From Serilophus lunatus (lineage: Eukaryota > Chordata > Aves > Passeriformes > Eurylaimidae), in contig VXBA01004193.1 in NCBI GenBank assembly GCA_013399895.1, forward strand, positions 1,229,913 to 1,293,912: 64,000 nucleotides of DNA, read 5' to 3'. Under the pieces are notes generated by a model. It saw nothing but the letters and a program-made list of their open reading frames with translations, ran no database searches and was not told the DNA's origin. A program made the translations under genes and the position numbers. How positions within the stretch are numbered: the first letter of the stretch is position 1; every line of letters starts with the position of its first letter. Positions 39,687 to 51,488 of the stretch are shown in pieces.

Positions 39687-42600
39687 AAGCTGAGCTGAGC
39701 ATCACCGAGGCCTTTTTCCTTTCTAAATTCCTTCCCCTTGTGTATTCATCCAAGTGAGTTGGATTGATCTGCAGCCCCAGCACAAACACGCAGCAGGGAA
39801 CAGCTACCTATTGATTCTGTAGCAGAAGCATCCCTGAGGAGTGTGATAGAATGAGGAACGTGCCCCAGGCTCTGGAGCTGCCCCTCTGCCTGGAGCCTCT
39901 GCAAAGGTGGGACACACCTGGGAGGGGGGGATGGGAATTCCATGGGGATGGACACATTTCTGCAAATACAGGCTGGAAATCCTGTGTGCAACAGAGCCAG
40001 GGCCAGCTAAGAACCACACTGACACCTCTCCCAGCAGTCAGGGCTCAGTGGCACCAGGGGCACAGCCAGGGGGGCAGTGCCAATATCCCCAGAACAAAGA
40101 GGCCTCCAACACCTCCAAACCCTGGAAATCCTTCCTTGTGTTTTCAGCATTGCCCTTCCTGGCAGGGGAAATATCAGTTCCCCTCCTGCTGCAGGAGGGA
40201 AGTGGCCAAGCTTGGCTGACACTCAGGAGTGCAACTCTGACTCCCCTGTGCCAGGGCAGCAACTTCCTCACCAAGACTTGTGCCCACACTGTTCCCTGTT
40301 CTGACCCAGACCCATCCACACCCTCTGCACACCCAGTCCCCCACATTCCTGCACTTGCTGTGTCCTCAAACACTCCCAGTACATCCCTCAGCACCCCCAG
40401 TAGTGCACACCTGCACCCCTGCAGTCAGGAGCACAGTGCAGTCCTGCCTGCATTTGTTCTCCTGTGTGCACATCTGGAGCCTCTCACTGCCAGGCTGCCC
40501 CCCCCGCCATTCCCAGGGTGCCACAAACCCTTGGGAAGCACGTTACAGCCGCACATCCCAGCTCAGTCACTTGTGATCTCAGTCAAGAAGCAACTGTGGG
40601 AGAGGCTTTTATTCCATTCTCCTGTTGTTGCTGCTGCTGTGAGGGGCTGTCTAAGCAGGTACAACTCAAGAATAATGGTGAGCATTTACAGAGATTATTT
40701 CCTCTCCCGTCCCATGTTCACCTCCACTGACCCCCAGCCCTCTCCCCTCAGCCAGTGTTATGCTCCACTTTCCCTCTTTGCTATATTGACTCTTTCCATC
40801 TGCCTTTTCTCTGAGAAAAAAATAAAAAAGAGAATAAGTCTTCCTCCTGAAAGCCTGACAAGGAGAATCAGCTGGTTTTCTTCATGTTGGTGTGAAGTTT
40901 GGAGTCCCTGTCCTGGATGTGATCCCTGCCCAGGTAAAACCCACCCCAGGGAGGCACAAGGCTGCTGTCACACACATCTGGGCAGTGCACTGGCACTGAA
41001 GGACTGTCGGCACAAACCTGCCTGAGCTCACGAGGTGCCTGAGCCGTCAGACATAGGGGGAAAAAACCAACCAAAAAATCCACAAAGTCATTCAAGGCAG
41101 AAAAGTCCCCTTGCAGATTTACCTTCAGCCACAGAAGAGAAACTTTTTTCCTTTTTTTCTTATCAAACCCAGAACTAAGGCAGAAGTCAGGCTGGGTAGA
41201 AGTCCCTGAAGGGGCTTGTGAACTTTGGATGGCTCACAGTCTTCTCTGGATCTCCTCCCCTTGCTCAAGCTGGATAAAGACTCCAGAAAACCCATTATAC
41301 CAGCTGGGAAGCTGTGGCCACCCAGCCTAAAAACTAGTGTGTGCCTTATTATTGGAGCTGAGAATTCCCCTAAGGCCTGTTTTGACATTACAAACCTGGT
41401 TGAGCAAGGACTGGCTGTTATGACTCCCAGCAGCCCCAAAAGCATTTAGAGCTGAGCCTTTCCTTGGCAAGTGAGTCTTTGATTTCCTAAATTCTTTTCT
41501 TAGTGAGGGAATTTAGTTTCTTCTGGCAGCCACAAAGATCACCCAAAGCACCCACCTCCTTGCTATGCCAGTGGCAGCTCCATTGCTGGACAGGTAAAAC
41601 CACCCCAATTTCAAGCTGGAGCTGAGACACTTGAGAAACCATTGCATTCTTCTTCCTCTGACAGATCATTTTCCAGATTAAAAAAAACCACCACAACAAG
41701 CCAAACAAATTGTTATAATCCAACAAACAGGTGGCAAGGGAACAGTTTGCCTCAAATTCTTATTTGTGGCTAAGTAAATCTCCTGGGATTAGAGTTATTC
41801 TTGCCAATATGAGAAGTTTATCTGTGATTTTCCATCCTCACAGGGACTGAGCTGCGTTAAAACCAAACTACAGCTATTGTTTAGTGCTTCCAGCCCCAAC
41901 TCCACATTAAATCACAGCCTCCAGAAATCAGTAGTACCAATCTGTCCATGATGACACAGATTAGGTGAGATTTTGAGCACTGCACAAAGCCCTGTGATTA
42001 CATCAGAGCCCTTGGATGTGCCTGGACTGGGGGCCATCACCAGGCTCCAGCCAAGCAGAGCCGCTTGAGCGAGGCAAACAAACCACCAGGCAGTTCAGTC
42101 ACAGCAGATTGCACAACAGCAGCAAAGGGCAAGCAAAAAAGAGCAAAAAAACCCAAGCTGTCTTTTCCTGAGGGCTTGTGGTAAAACTCCAGGCTGAGCA
42201 GCCCAGCACAGTCACTGCTTGAATCCCAATTAGTGGGACTGGAGGGAACTGTTCAGAGCTCATTTTGAAGGGGCTGCTGTGGATGCTTGGAGCACATCTT
42301 TAGCTTCAGCATTGACACAAGCAGAGCCTTCCCCAGGGATGTGGTTTGGGAGCTTCAGGTCACCTGCCTGAAAAGAAGGGGCTGGACAAGGAGGGAGTGG
42401 GAGGAGAAAGCAGGAATGGTCCTTATCTGCTCAACTCCTGCCCAGTGACCACCACCCTCCCTCCAAAGGCTGGGGACCTTCGTGGCTGTCTAAAGGTGAG
42501 CTCCTGGCACCAGGTGTGCCCAGCACATCCCTCCTGGTGCTGTGGGCATTTCCAAGGTGGGCAGATGTAACCAGGGAGGAGATGATTTCCTCGGGCAGCA

Positions 42601-45600
42601 CAGCTCTCCACTCTGACCTCTAAGAAACCTCTGTGCTCTAGTGCTTGTCTGCAAAACAGAGAAGTAAATACATCAGCTGGAGAGCTGAACCTGTGAAATA
42701 TCCATTGTCTGTCTCAGCTCAGGTTTCACAAGTGATCCAAGCCGTGGTGAGCAATCCCCCCAGAGCCAGGGGGGTGCGTTACACTGGCAGCTCCTGGGCC
42801 AGCACTTGCAGGTCCCTTTTGCAGGAATGAGTTGTTTGTTGCAGAGCACATCACAGAGCAGATGTCTCACCAGTCACCGTGCCAGAGACTACAGCTCTGT
42901 GAGAGGCTCAAAAACCAGCCCTGGATGATGGCACGACATTTTGAGGAGGGAGAGGTGCAAGTGTTCTATCTCAGTAAGAGCTTTGTGTTCTCTTCCCCAC
43001 TTTACCAGACAGTGCTTATCCAGCCAGCAGCTGGCCCATTCCTGATGGACAGTCCCCCTCCAGCTTCCTTGCAGCCCCTTCAGTTACTGGCAGGTGCTTT
43101 AATGAACACACAGGACCAAACCACCAATAACTGACACAAGAGAACAAGACATCAGCAAATTCTCTCTATGTAATTTGGGATGTGCTTTGCTCTCCGACTT
43201 CCCCCCTCCCAGGGAGTCCTGGAGGACACTCCTGTTCTGCAGACCTGCTCCCAGGTCCCTGCAGACCATCCCAGCCTCCTGAGGCCATCCTACAGCTCAG
43301 CTTCTCTCCTCCTCCTGCTGCAGCTGAAATTCAGCTGCTTTGCTCTGCAGAAGTGTGGAGGGGTGTGAAGTCAGTGCTGCCCTGATGGGAACAAACCCAG
43401 TGACGTTCATTCCCAGGGATTCCCCTCTGCCTCTCCATCACTGCCCTGCTTTCCCTCTGCTATTTTCAGCCTCTCTTCCTTCACCCTCTGGGGTAAATTA
43501 AAGCCAGCTTTTCTCAGCCTCCTCCCAGCCCTGACACAAACACTCACACTCTGCAGAGAGAGATGGGATTGGATTGAGATGTGACACATGCCTTCAGTCG
43601 CCTCTCCACAATCTCCCCATCAGCCAGGGCACAATCCCAGGGCTCTGCTGTCACTCCCACACTCCCAGCTGGGCTGATTTGCTCCAGGTTTGGGGGTGGC
43701 AGCAAACAACTTCAGCACATGGTCATGCAGGTCCTTCAGGGCACGACCTCTAAGGCCATTTCATGCCAAGAAGTGGCAAAAGCTCCATTCCCTGCAGCTC
43801 CCCTTCCTCTTGGAAATCAGAAACTTTACTCAGAGGCTGTTCCCACGAGGTGTTTTTATCTGAGCTCAGTGCATTAACACAGCCTGGGCCTTAGAGCATC
43901 CATCCAAGCAGTGGGACTGAGCATTTGCCATTCATAAATTACTGGAGAGCAGCAATAAACCCACCACAGGATTCTTGTTCTGCCCTCCCTCCCACCCACT
44001 GGTTGCACACAGAGTGGATGCTAAAATAGTTATTGCAAACCTTCATATATAACTATTAAAAAATATTTTCTAATGAAGACGCTTTACCAGGACAGGATTC
44101 CAAACAATCCTGGGACCCTCTGGTTAACATGGGATTGGCTTCTTTAAGCTCAAACTCTGCTTCATTCAGGCTTTTAAAGAGAAACTTCCCTATTACCATC
44201 TTCAACCTGAGGCAGCAAAATCTAATGCAGCTCCAAGGAAGGAGCAGATAAGAGCAAGGGCCCTATTTTTTGCCAGATTGTGTTTATGACTGAAAAAACC
44301 CCCAACAAACCTCTTTATACTTTGTAATGAGCCTTACTTTGGAGCAGATCAGGACTTCTTGAGGGAAGCTACAGGAAAGCTGGCAAAGAAAAGCTTGGCC
44401 TGCCTGTAATACCTTCTAGTAACAAGCTGTCACTGAATGCTGTCTAACAGTGCCAAAAAATCCCATTTCTTAGAGCTCCTCACTTTCTCACATTATCAGG
44501 GGATTGTGCAGGTTCCTGGTGCTGAGTTTCCATTGCTGGTTACTGGGGAATACAAAGCAATGAAGTATATCCAGGGACAGGTTCCACCACCAGGCAACAT
44601 TAAAACACGAGAAAACTGATTCATGGGGGTGGTGGGGGAAGACAAATTATTGCTACATGAATGTGTTTGAGATCACTGGAGCACTTGGCTAATTCTCTCT
44701 TTTTATCAACAGCAGTTTCTCTTCCCTTCAAAAGCTCTTACAGGGGTTTGCCCTCCTGGAAACACTCTTTAAAAACTCCAGCTCATGTCTTTCCCACGCA
44801 CTTACTCATCTCCCATCAGCCTGGATGGATTTTGTTAACTATTTCTGTGTCTGTAGGCACAAAACCCCAGCGGGTGAAGCTTGAAATATATTGAATGCAC
44901 ATATCCAGACCCCAAAACTTACATTCCACTTCACAGCACAAAGCCCAACTATTCTGTATGCACCTGTCCACACTTTCCAACTGAGTTCCTGCTCATGTCT
45001 GACCTCATTTTAAGCAAAGCATTCCAACTGCTCAGAATAGCAGAGTTCATGCTATGCAGCAAACCAAATTGCTCATTTGTCCCTGCCTTTCTTCTACCCC
45101 AGTCTCAGGACCTTTGCAACCTTGATGAGATTAACACAGGGTAACAAAACATGGCAGCTCTGAGTCACAGTTGTGTTTTTGACAGGTTAAACTCCAAATA
45201 GAACCTCTCTTCCCCGGGACTGTGTCAGAGTTAAATAATAATAATACATCAGCACATGGGGTTTAGCAGCAGTTAAGAAATGAGGCTTTTGTGCCACTTT
45301 AGCTTTTCCTGACTGAGTGGTGATGTTTCACCTCTGTTAGCCCTCCACACCCACCTCTGGAGGAGGCTGCAAACACCAAACCATTTTGTTCTACAAGTTG
45401 AAACCCCTGGAGAGTCCCCTCAGAAATGGCACTGATGTAACATTTATGCCTCCTATTCTTGTTATTTACACAGAGATATCACTGAAGCAAACTCTCATAT
45501 TTCGGTTTCAAAGGCTTTCCTGCTCTCCACACCTTTGGGGAGCTGGGATTCATCCAGGCTCAGCAGGGACAGCACAGAACACACCATTCCCTGGCCTTGC

Positions 45601-45889
45601 TGACCTGGCCCTGTTTTCCATGCCAAGCCCAAGCACCCCCATTCCAGCAGGGACAGCAGGGCAAGGGAGGCTCTTCATCCAGGGAGCTCCTTCCTCTCCC
45701 TGCTCTGCTCCAGCTCTTTGCTCTCCTGGCTCACTCAGGAGCTGGATCCTCCACCCCCTTCATCTCTTTTGGGGGTTGCACAACAGCTGCTCTATTACCA
45801 GTGTCGACCTGGGCTATTTTTAGCTGGGTTATAGTGAGAGGAAGCTTGAAGGAGGCAACTGTCTTCATTACAGTCTCAAGAGCAATTCC

Positions 45890-46075
45890 CAGCCATCAGC
45901 CATTGTCTACATCAATTGTTTTATTAATCTGAGTGCAGCATTCAGGGCAGGGAACACGTGCATGCACTCTCGGGCTGCGTGCTGGCCTCAGCTTAGAGCC
46001 ATTTCATTACCTCCATTAATAAGCAATAAGGCTCTTAAAAGTAACAATTTCCTTCTGCTGATCATTTCTCAGGCT
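45890..46075. promoter_or_regulatory. Candidate conserved block
   Basis: It has CATTGTCTACATCAATTG, TTTATTAATCTGAG, an E-box CACGTG beside GCATGC, then CATTACCTCCATTAATAAGC and AACAATTTCC. Retained CpGs (CTCGGGCTGCGTG) sit in an otherwise AT-leaning block. Confidence 0.32.
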
Positions 46076-47534
46076 CCAAGACAGAAAATGCTGTCTTGTA
46101 ACTGGTCTGAGAGCACAAAAAAGCTTTTCAAAACTGTGGATTATAGAGGAAATTGCAAGTATTTTAATGGCCAGGATATTTTTAAATTCTGATGCACTTT
46201 GCTGCTTTAATTACTCCTGATTCCTTCTGCAGACACTTCCCTGCACCCTCTTCCTCCAGAGTACTTGAACCAGAGCTCAGTGCCTTTGCTCTCTTTCTTG
46301 TTAACAGAAGATCTCACTTTTCCAACTCTTCCATGCAGAGTGGTCAAAGTCTGACTCAAATCTCTGGTTCACAAGCCTTAATAAAACCCCAGGAGATTTA
46401 AGCCACAGTCAAAAGTTTGGTTAGAGAAGTTTGGCAAAAGAAAAATCCCATCCCACTGGCCTAAACCTGGACAAGCTTTCAGAGGATTGTCAGAAGGAAG
46501 TTATCCAAGACATCTGCAATTATACCAGGAATGGTTGATCTACAGCTTATACACCCTCTGGAAAATGGTTTTAATATAATGAGGCAGGAAAGGTTTCAGT
46601 TAGTGTAAAATTCATGAGTGTTTTTGAGGCATAAACAAGGCCAATGGCTTTTAAGTCAATTTAAAAATATAGCAAGAAGAGAGTTCCTGGCATGGAGTCT
46701 GCACAGAAACCCAGATAAACCAGCACTCCAAATGCTCATATTAGAATTTATCTCCCTCCTGAAGCCAAGAAAACACAAACCATTGGCTCAAGGAGATGTC
46801 TAGGCCATGAGATTTTTTTTCCTTCTAGGAGAAGGAAGCCCTGCTCTGCTTCAAGAGATTTCCAGAGACAACATAATTGCAGGGCTTGGGACTTTGTACC
46901 TCCTGCAACAAAGGCCCTGGGAAAACGCATGTTCATGCCAGCCACTGAAACATTCGCGCTCAGCTGCAAAGAGTTCATCAGGAGCCACTGAAGCAGTTGC
47001 TCCTCGATTTGTTGCCCTGTGTTTCCATTTAGTTTTCCCAAAAACGACAGCACTGAATATCACAGTCAGTGGCCCATGAAGAAACACCAACTGGGAAGAG
47101 AGAGAAGCAGAATACATTCCCTCAGATAGTGCAGCTACTGAAGTGAGAAGCCCAGGCTGGGGGAGGGACACAGGGGCAGTGTGAGGAGGGGAATGTCTCA
47201 TGTCACTCCTGTCACTGAGCAGCCCCAACCTCCTGTTGTCCCACCCAAACTGACACTCCAAAGGCGCTCCTGGCTTTGGCCACAGCTGCTGCTCACACAG
47301 AAGCCCCAGCATTCCTCAGGCAGAAAAGGGAGGCAAAGGCTTAAGGATTTGACCTTGGTGAAGCAGGAAATCTGTGTCAGATATTGGAGGAATGGCCCCA
47401 GATCATCACATTCCCCATGAGACTCTCTCGGCTGCCTGTACCAAGGCTGTTCCTCTCCTCAAACATCTGCAGAGAACCTGTCACCCTATTTTCCTTCTCT
47501 CCAGTTCTGTCCCTTTAAGGCTGCTGCCCAAAGC
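46076..47534. other. Intergenic region left of the solo LTR
   Basis: Single-copy sequence of mixed composition. Nothing identifiable beyond short open frames. Confidence 0.55.
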
Positions 47535-47539
47535 ATATG
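47535..47539. repeat. Left target-site duplication of the solo LTR (ATATG)
   Basis: Five bases directly adjoining the TG terminus, identical to 48586-48590 on the far side of the element. Confidence 0.7.
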
Positions 47540-48585
47540 TGTGGTGGTTTAAGCACCACAATATTAACTAGGGGGCACTCTTAATAATGACGAGAAGAAT
47601 GACAGAATGTGACAACTTTATTTGTCTGGAGCTCAAAGGAAACACAGTTTAAAGGAACCCCAGACTCAACACAACAAAACAAGCACCCAACAAAACCACA
47701 AAAAGGAAAACAAAGAAAAAGGGAATAAGGGAACTGCTTTGAAAGGCCAGCCAAACTGGCCACAGAGAAGCAGTGGAAAGGAAGAGCCACTTCTCCCTCT
47801 CTGGGGGTAGCCAAACTCCCAGCCCTTGGAATCTCTGAAAAAACACAACACAGTGAAAGGTTCTCCCCCCAACCCGGGATGTTATTTGGGGAAGCTTTCA
47901 ACCTGTAGTTGTGCTCGTGTGGCTCCAATGCCGATGGAGGTGGGCTGAGTCAAGCCACGGNNNNNNNNNNNNNNNNNNNNNNNNNNNNNNNNNNNNNNNN
48001 NNNNNNNNNNNNNNNNNNNNNNNNNNNNNNNNNNNNNNNNNNNNNNNNNNNNNNNNNNNNNNNNNNNNNNNNNNNNNNNNNNNNNNNNNNNNNNNNNNNN
48101 NNNNNNNNNNNNNNNNNNNNNNNNNNNNNNNNNNNNNNNNNNNNNNNNNNNNNNNNNNNNNNNNNNNNNNNNNNNNNNNNNNNNNNNNNNNNNNNNNNNN
48201 NNNNNNNNNNNNNNNNNNNNNNNNNNNNNNNNNNNNNNNNNNNNNNNNNNNNNNNNNNNNNNNNNNNNNNNNNNNNNNNNNNNNNNNNNNNNNNNNNNNN
48301 NNNNNNNNNNNNNNNNNNNNNNNNNNNNNNNNNNNNNNNNNNNNNNNNNNNNNNNNNNNNNNNNNNNNNNNNNNNNNNNNNNNNNNNNNNNNNNNNNNNN
48401 NNNNNNNNNNNNNNNNNNNNNNNNNNNNNNNNNNNNNNNNNNNNNNNNNNNNNNNNNNNNNNNNNCTGAAAAACCAGGGTTTACATCGAGAACAGGGGGA
48501 TCCCGTCCCCTTTTCCCCTCCCCGCTCCTTCCAAGACCCTGCCATCACCCCCCCCTGCACCTCCCCCCCTTTTCAACCCGCTACA
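47540..48585 (-). mobile_element. Solo LTR of an endogenous retrovirus, avian ERVL type, interrupted by an assembly gap
   Basis: The element starts TGTGGTGGTTTAAGC and ends CCGCTACA, giving the TGT...ACA termini of an LTR. It is flanked on both sides by ATATG (47535-47539 and 48586-48590), a 5-bp target-site duplication as expected for class III (ERVL) elements. Read on the minus strand, the end is CTTAAACCACCACA, like avian ERVL LTRs as I recall them. An AATAAA signal lies at 47617-47622 on that strand, 77 bp before the LTR end, followed by a GT/T-rich stretch, giving a normal R-U5 layout. At about 1 kb including the 505-bp gap there is no room for internal genes, so this is a solo LTR left by recombination. 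The U3 promoter is partly inside the gap. Confidence 0.75.
47961..48465. other. Assembly gap (505 N)
   Basis: A run of 505 undetermined bases inside the solo LTR. The non-round length suggests an estimated size rather than a default placeholder. The right flank is C-rich (several runs of 6-8 C), which may have caused the sequencing drop-out. Long open frames drawn across it are artefacts of N translation. Confidence 0.95.
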
Positions 48586-48590
48586 ATATG
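48586..48590. repeat. Right target-site duplication of the solo LTR (ATATG)
   Basis: Five bases directly following the CA terminus, identical to 47535-47539. Confidence 0.7.
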
Positions 48591-48971
48591 AGAAGAGCAA
48601 AAAAACCCCCCAGCATTTCTTCCCTTCATATTAATGTTTCAAAGCCAACTGACTTCGACTCAGCAGCAAAGCTGTGAATTATGAATGGAACACGTGCACC
48701 CCACCCCTGGGAGCAGGAGGAGGGGGAGGATGGCACAGTGTCCCCCCAAAAAACCATCCCACACCGCTCTCCGAGCCCCCCCTTTCCTTGGGATCCACCA
48801 GATCCTTTGCTTAGGAGGTGCTGGAAGCTCCAGCAGTTGGACCTGGGTTGTCGTGCAGGGGGTGAGGGAGGATTCACTTCCAGGAGCACCTCTGGCATCC
48901 TCAGGAGCTGCACATCTGTGCAGACAGGGGAGGGGGGGAAGGGAGAGGACAGACCACTGCCTGGTCAGGGA

Positions 48972-48985
48972 TTGCCATCTGCTGG
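48972..48985 (-). promoter_or_regulatory. CTCF-like motif
   Basis: The + strand TTGCCATCTGCTGG is the reverse complement of CCAGCAGATGGCAA, matching the CTCF core consensus CCASYAGRKGGCRS at all but the last position. It lies between the solo LTR and the X-box-headed element. Confidence 0.4.
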
Positions 48986-49029
48986 CACCGAGGGGAAGCC
49001 CGGAGCCCTGGAGCTGGACAAGGAGAAGC

Positions 49030-49181
49030 CATGGAATCATCGTCTGGGATGGGAGCGACCTTCAGGGACCATCCAGTCCCAGAGGAACGTGAGGAAGGAC
49101 TTTACTCAGGGAGGACTGAGCACTGGAACAGGCTGCCAAGAGAGGATGTGGAGTCTCCTTCCCTGGAGATATTCCAAAGCC
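49030..49181. mobile_element. CR1 LINE copy with internal inversion
   Basis: The left part (49030-49082) is the antisense CR1 3' end (CATGGAATCATCGTCTGGGA then GACCTTCAGGGACCATCCAG). The right part (49083-49181) is sense CR1 from further upstream in the element (GGAAGGACTTTACTC, GAGCACTGGAACAGGCTGCC, GGAGTCTCCTTCCCTGGAGA). A minus-strand insertion whose 5' piece is flipped gives exactly this order, as in LINE twin priming. Two independent insertions are the alternative. Confidence 0.75.
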
Positions 49182-49722
49182 AGCAAAGCCTCCCAGGCAC
49201 AGCCCAGGTTGAGGATTCCATCCGTTCCTTCAGTGCAACGTGCCTGAGACATGGAAGAGCTGCAGCTGTTCCTCGCCGTCCCCTGGCCCAGGTGGGATGT
49301 TTTCAGCTGCAGTTTGTGCAGCTCTCTCCCCTCCAGAAGCTGGTGAAAGCAAATTCTCAGGGCGTGGGATGCCTGTGCTTCCTTCCATGGGAGAAGCTGA
49401 GCTCATACAGAACCAATCCCATCCACAACAACAGAGGGAGAGACATCAACCAATTTTCTTTTTCACCAGTGGATCCCAAAGCAGTGGGGATGTCTGAGAG
49501 AGCCGATTCACCCCTGCTTTACCAAAGGGGAACTGAGGCTCTGAGGGAGGCACATCACTGAGCTGGTCAGGGGGGGCCCTGGGGCTGCTCCCAGCTCAGG
49601 TTGTGCCCCCAAACCCCCTGATCCCCCCCTGCTCTGAGCCCCTCCGGGCTCCCCACCCAGCAAACCCTCCCCCAGAGGGCAGGGAAGGAGCCCATGGCTG
49701 GGGATGCTCATCCCGGGAGCCC

Positions 49723-50235
49723 GTTGCCATGGAGATCCTTTGGCGATGCGGATACTGAGGGGCAGTGGAAATGACTGCAATTAATTTAAGGCATTAAGAA
49801 CAATTAGCGCTTATTAAACGAGTTTTATTGAAATCAGCACAAAGCAAACAAACCACATTCTCAACCCTTGAAATAATGAAATGTGTTCTTTGCAATGCAG
49901 ATGTTGTTCAGTGGAGGGAATGGTCCACAGGAAAAATAAACTGTATTAACAACCAGATCTGAACAGCAAATCTCATTCCTCAGCATAACAATTTATCTGC
50001 TGTTCATCTGAAATGAAAACTACGGCCTGTTAATCCATTTCATCCAGAACAGGCATTTCTGAAGATTAAGAGGTCGAGGAGTGAGTTAGTAGCAGATAAA
50101 ATGCTTTGGTTCATGGCCATAAGTGAAGATCACCGTGGTCAGGATTGATAAAGTGTTCCCGAAGAGCAGGAAATCCATCTGTCACTATCAGCCATCAGTA
50201 ACTATTAAAGGCGAGGCTCTAGAGGTGCCCTCCAG
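49723..50235. promoter_or_regulatory. Candidate long conserved non-coding element headed by an RFX X-box
   Basis: It opens with GTTGCCATGGAGAT (49723-49736), a typical RFX X-box variant. About 500 bp of balanced, non-repetitive, AT-leaning sequence follow, with many homeodomain cores (TTAATTTAAGG, AACAATTAGCGC, TTATTAAACGAG), SOX-like CATAACAATTTATC, and scattered CpGs (TAGCGC, AACGAG, CTACGG, GTCGAG, CACCGTGG, CCCGAAG, GGCGAGG). CpG survival in AT-rich non-island DNA often marks constraint. No ORF or repeat signature is present. Confidence 0.45.
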
Positions 50236-50639
50236 CACAGGAAAGTCCTTAAAACACTGACAGCAGCACTACACAGACTCTGCTTTTGCATTCCTCGCTA
50301 AATATTCATTGTTCACTGCCAAAACCAGGGGCTGAGATCCATTGCAAAAATTCTAGGCACTGTCTGTTCATGCCCTGTGCTCCTTGGAGCACTTCCCAGA
50401 GGGCAGCAAAGCACCTCTGGAAAAGATTTATTCCCCAGATCCTCTCCTTGGGGCCTCCCCAGGCTTCACAAAAGGGGATATTTCCTCACTACTGTGATGC
50501 CACAAAAGCAGAAATCCAAGGGTTCAGTCCCGCCAGGGGATGGGATAAACTGGATTTTAATTAGGTCACTCCCTGGATACATCAAACACAGATGTCCAGA
50601 TTCCAGAGATTACAGATTTATTGGGCATTGATTAAATTT

Positions 50640-50650
50640 AAAAAAAAAAA
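50640..50650 (+). repeat. A11 homopolymer
   Basis: Eleven A after AATTTA. Short and of no evident function. Confidence 0.75.
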
Positions 50651-50699
50651 TCAAGTAAGAGCAAGGAGAGTCACAGCTGAGTGCTGCAGCCATGTGCCA

Positions 50700-50880
50700 G
50701 CTCTCCCTGAGGGCATCTGAAGCAGGCTATAATTAATATTACATAGTCCTGACAGGCAAGATAAAAGTTCTGGCCAGGCCAGGGTGTAATTTAGGATCTA
50801 TTTATTCTCCAGCATAATTTATTAACTTGAACAAACACAGTGCAGGCAGATTTGTAGCTGATCCATTATGATTTCTCTGC
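50700..50880. promoter_or_regulatory. AT-rich candidate conserved block
   Basis: It has CTATAATTAATATTACATAG, GGATCTATTTATTC, GCATAATTTATTAAC and CCATTATGATTTC. It is non-repetitive and lies about 470 bp downstream of the long X-box-headed element, so the two could be one regulatory cluster. Confidence 0.32.
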
Positions 50881-51426
50881 AAAGGGTGTCAGAGGCAACC
50901 CACACATTCTGTTCTCCCTGCCCAGACATGGCAGAAAGCTCCAGAAAAACAGAGTCCCAGCATCTCAAGGGAGCTTTGGGGGTGAAAATGTTCTCTGGGA
51001 AATAGGAAAAAACCTGAGATTTGAGTGTTATTTCTGAAAAAGAGAATCTCCCCTTTCTTTAGAGCACAAATATGTCACAAAAAATCAAATTCTTGTGGGA
51101 AGAAACATGGAGTGAGTTGTAAAAAAACAACAGCTAATATGACCAGAAAAAAACCCAATTCCTTCTCTCTTCCTCCATCTCTGCAAAAACAATGGACCAC
51201 TTGATTGTTTTCTAAAGGAAAACCCTCTTGATGGAATATCTAGTGGAATAAACGTTCAGGGAAAGGTTTTAGCACATCAAATTGATATGTACCAAACAGA
51301 AAAACCCAACAAACAAAAAACCACCAGCAAAAACAAAAATCCCCAAAGAAACCAAGAAACAAAGGCAGTTAGGGCTGAAAAATCCTGGAACGGCTTGGGT
51401 TGGTTGTTCAAGGAAAAACTCAGTGC

Positions 51427-51488
51427 TCAAAGGTTGGACTGCATGGTCTTGGAGGTCTTTCCCAACCTCAGTGATTCTGTAACTCTGT
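51427..51488 (+). mobile_element. CR1 LINE 3'-end fragment
   Basis: It reads AGGTTGGACTGCATGGTCTT, GGAGGTCTTTCCCAACCTCA, then GTGATTCTGTAACTCTGTGG, ending in two degenerate ATTCTGTG-type 8-mers typical of a CR1 terminus. The fragment is about 60 bp. Just to the left (51381-51403) a short antisense-looking end (AACGGCTTGGGTTGG) may be a second tiny CR1 piece in the opposite orientation. Confidence 0.7.

Larger units (their letters stand above)
36131..45889. other. Intergenic region with RFX motifs and a long non-genic open frame
   Basis: Includes the X-boxes at 38.04 and 39.65 kb and a C-rich stretch near 40.3-40.45 kb. The longest frame in the window (39907-41025, 372 codons) begins at a GTG, not an ATG. 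Its product is a Pro/Ser/His-rich string from C-rich DNA without domains. A small AT-rich patch lies at 44.03-44.08 kb. No gene is called. Confidence 0.55.

Noticed and set aside
39907..41025. 372-codon open frame on the + strand, the longest free of N
   Set aside because: It begins at GTG, lacks domains, and is Pro/Ser/His-rich because of C-rich DNA. Several other frames overlap it on both strands.
47898..48591. Long open frames across the N gap
   Set aside because: Undetermined bases produce no stops, so these are artefacts. The region is a solo LTR.
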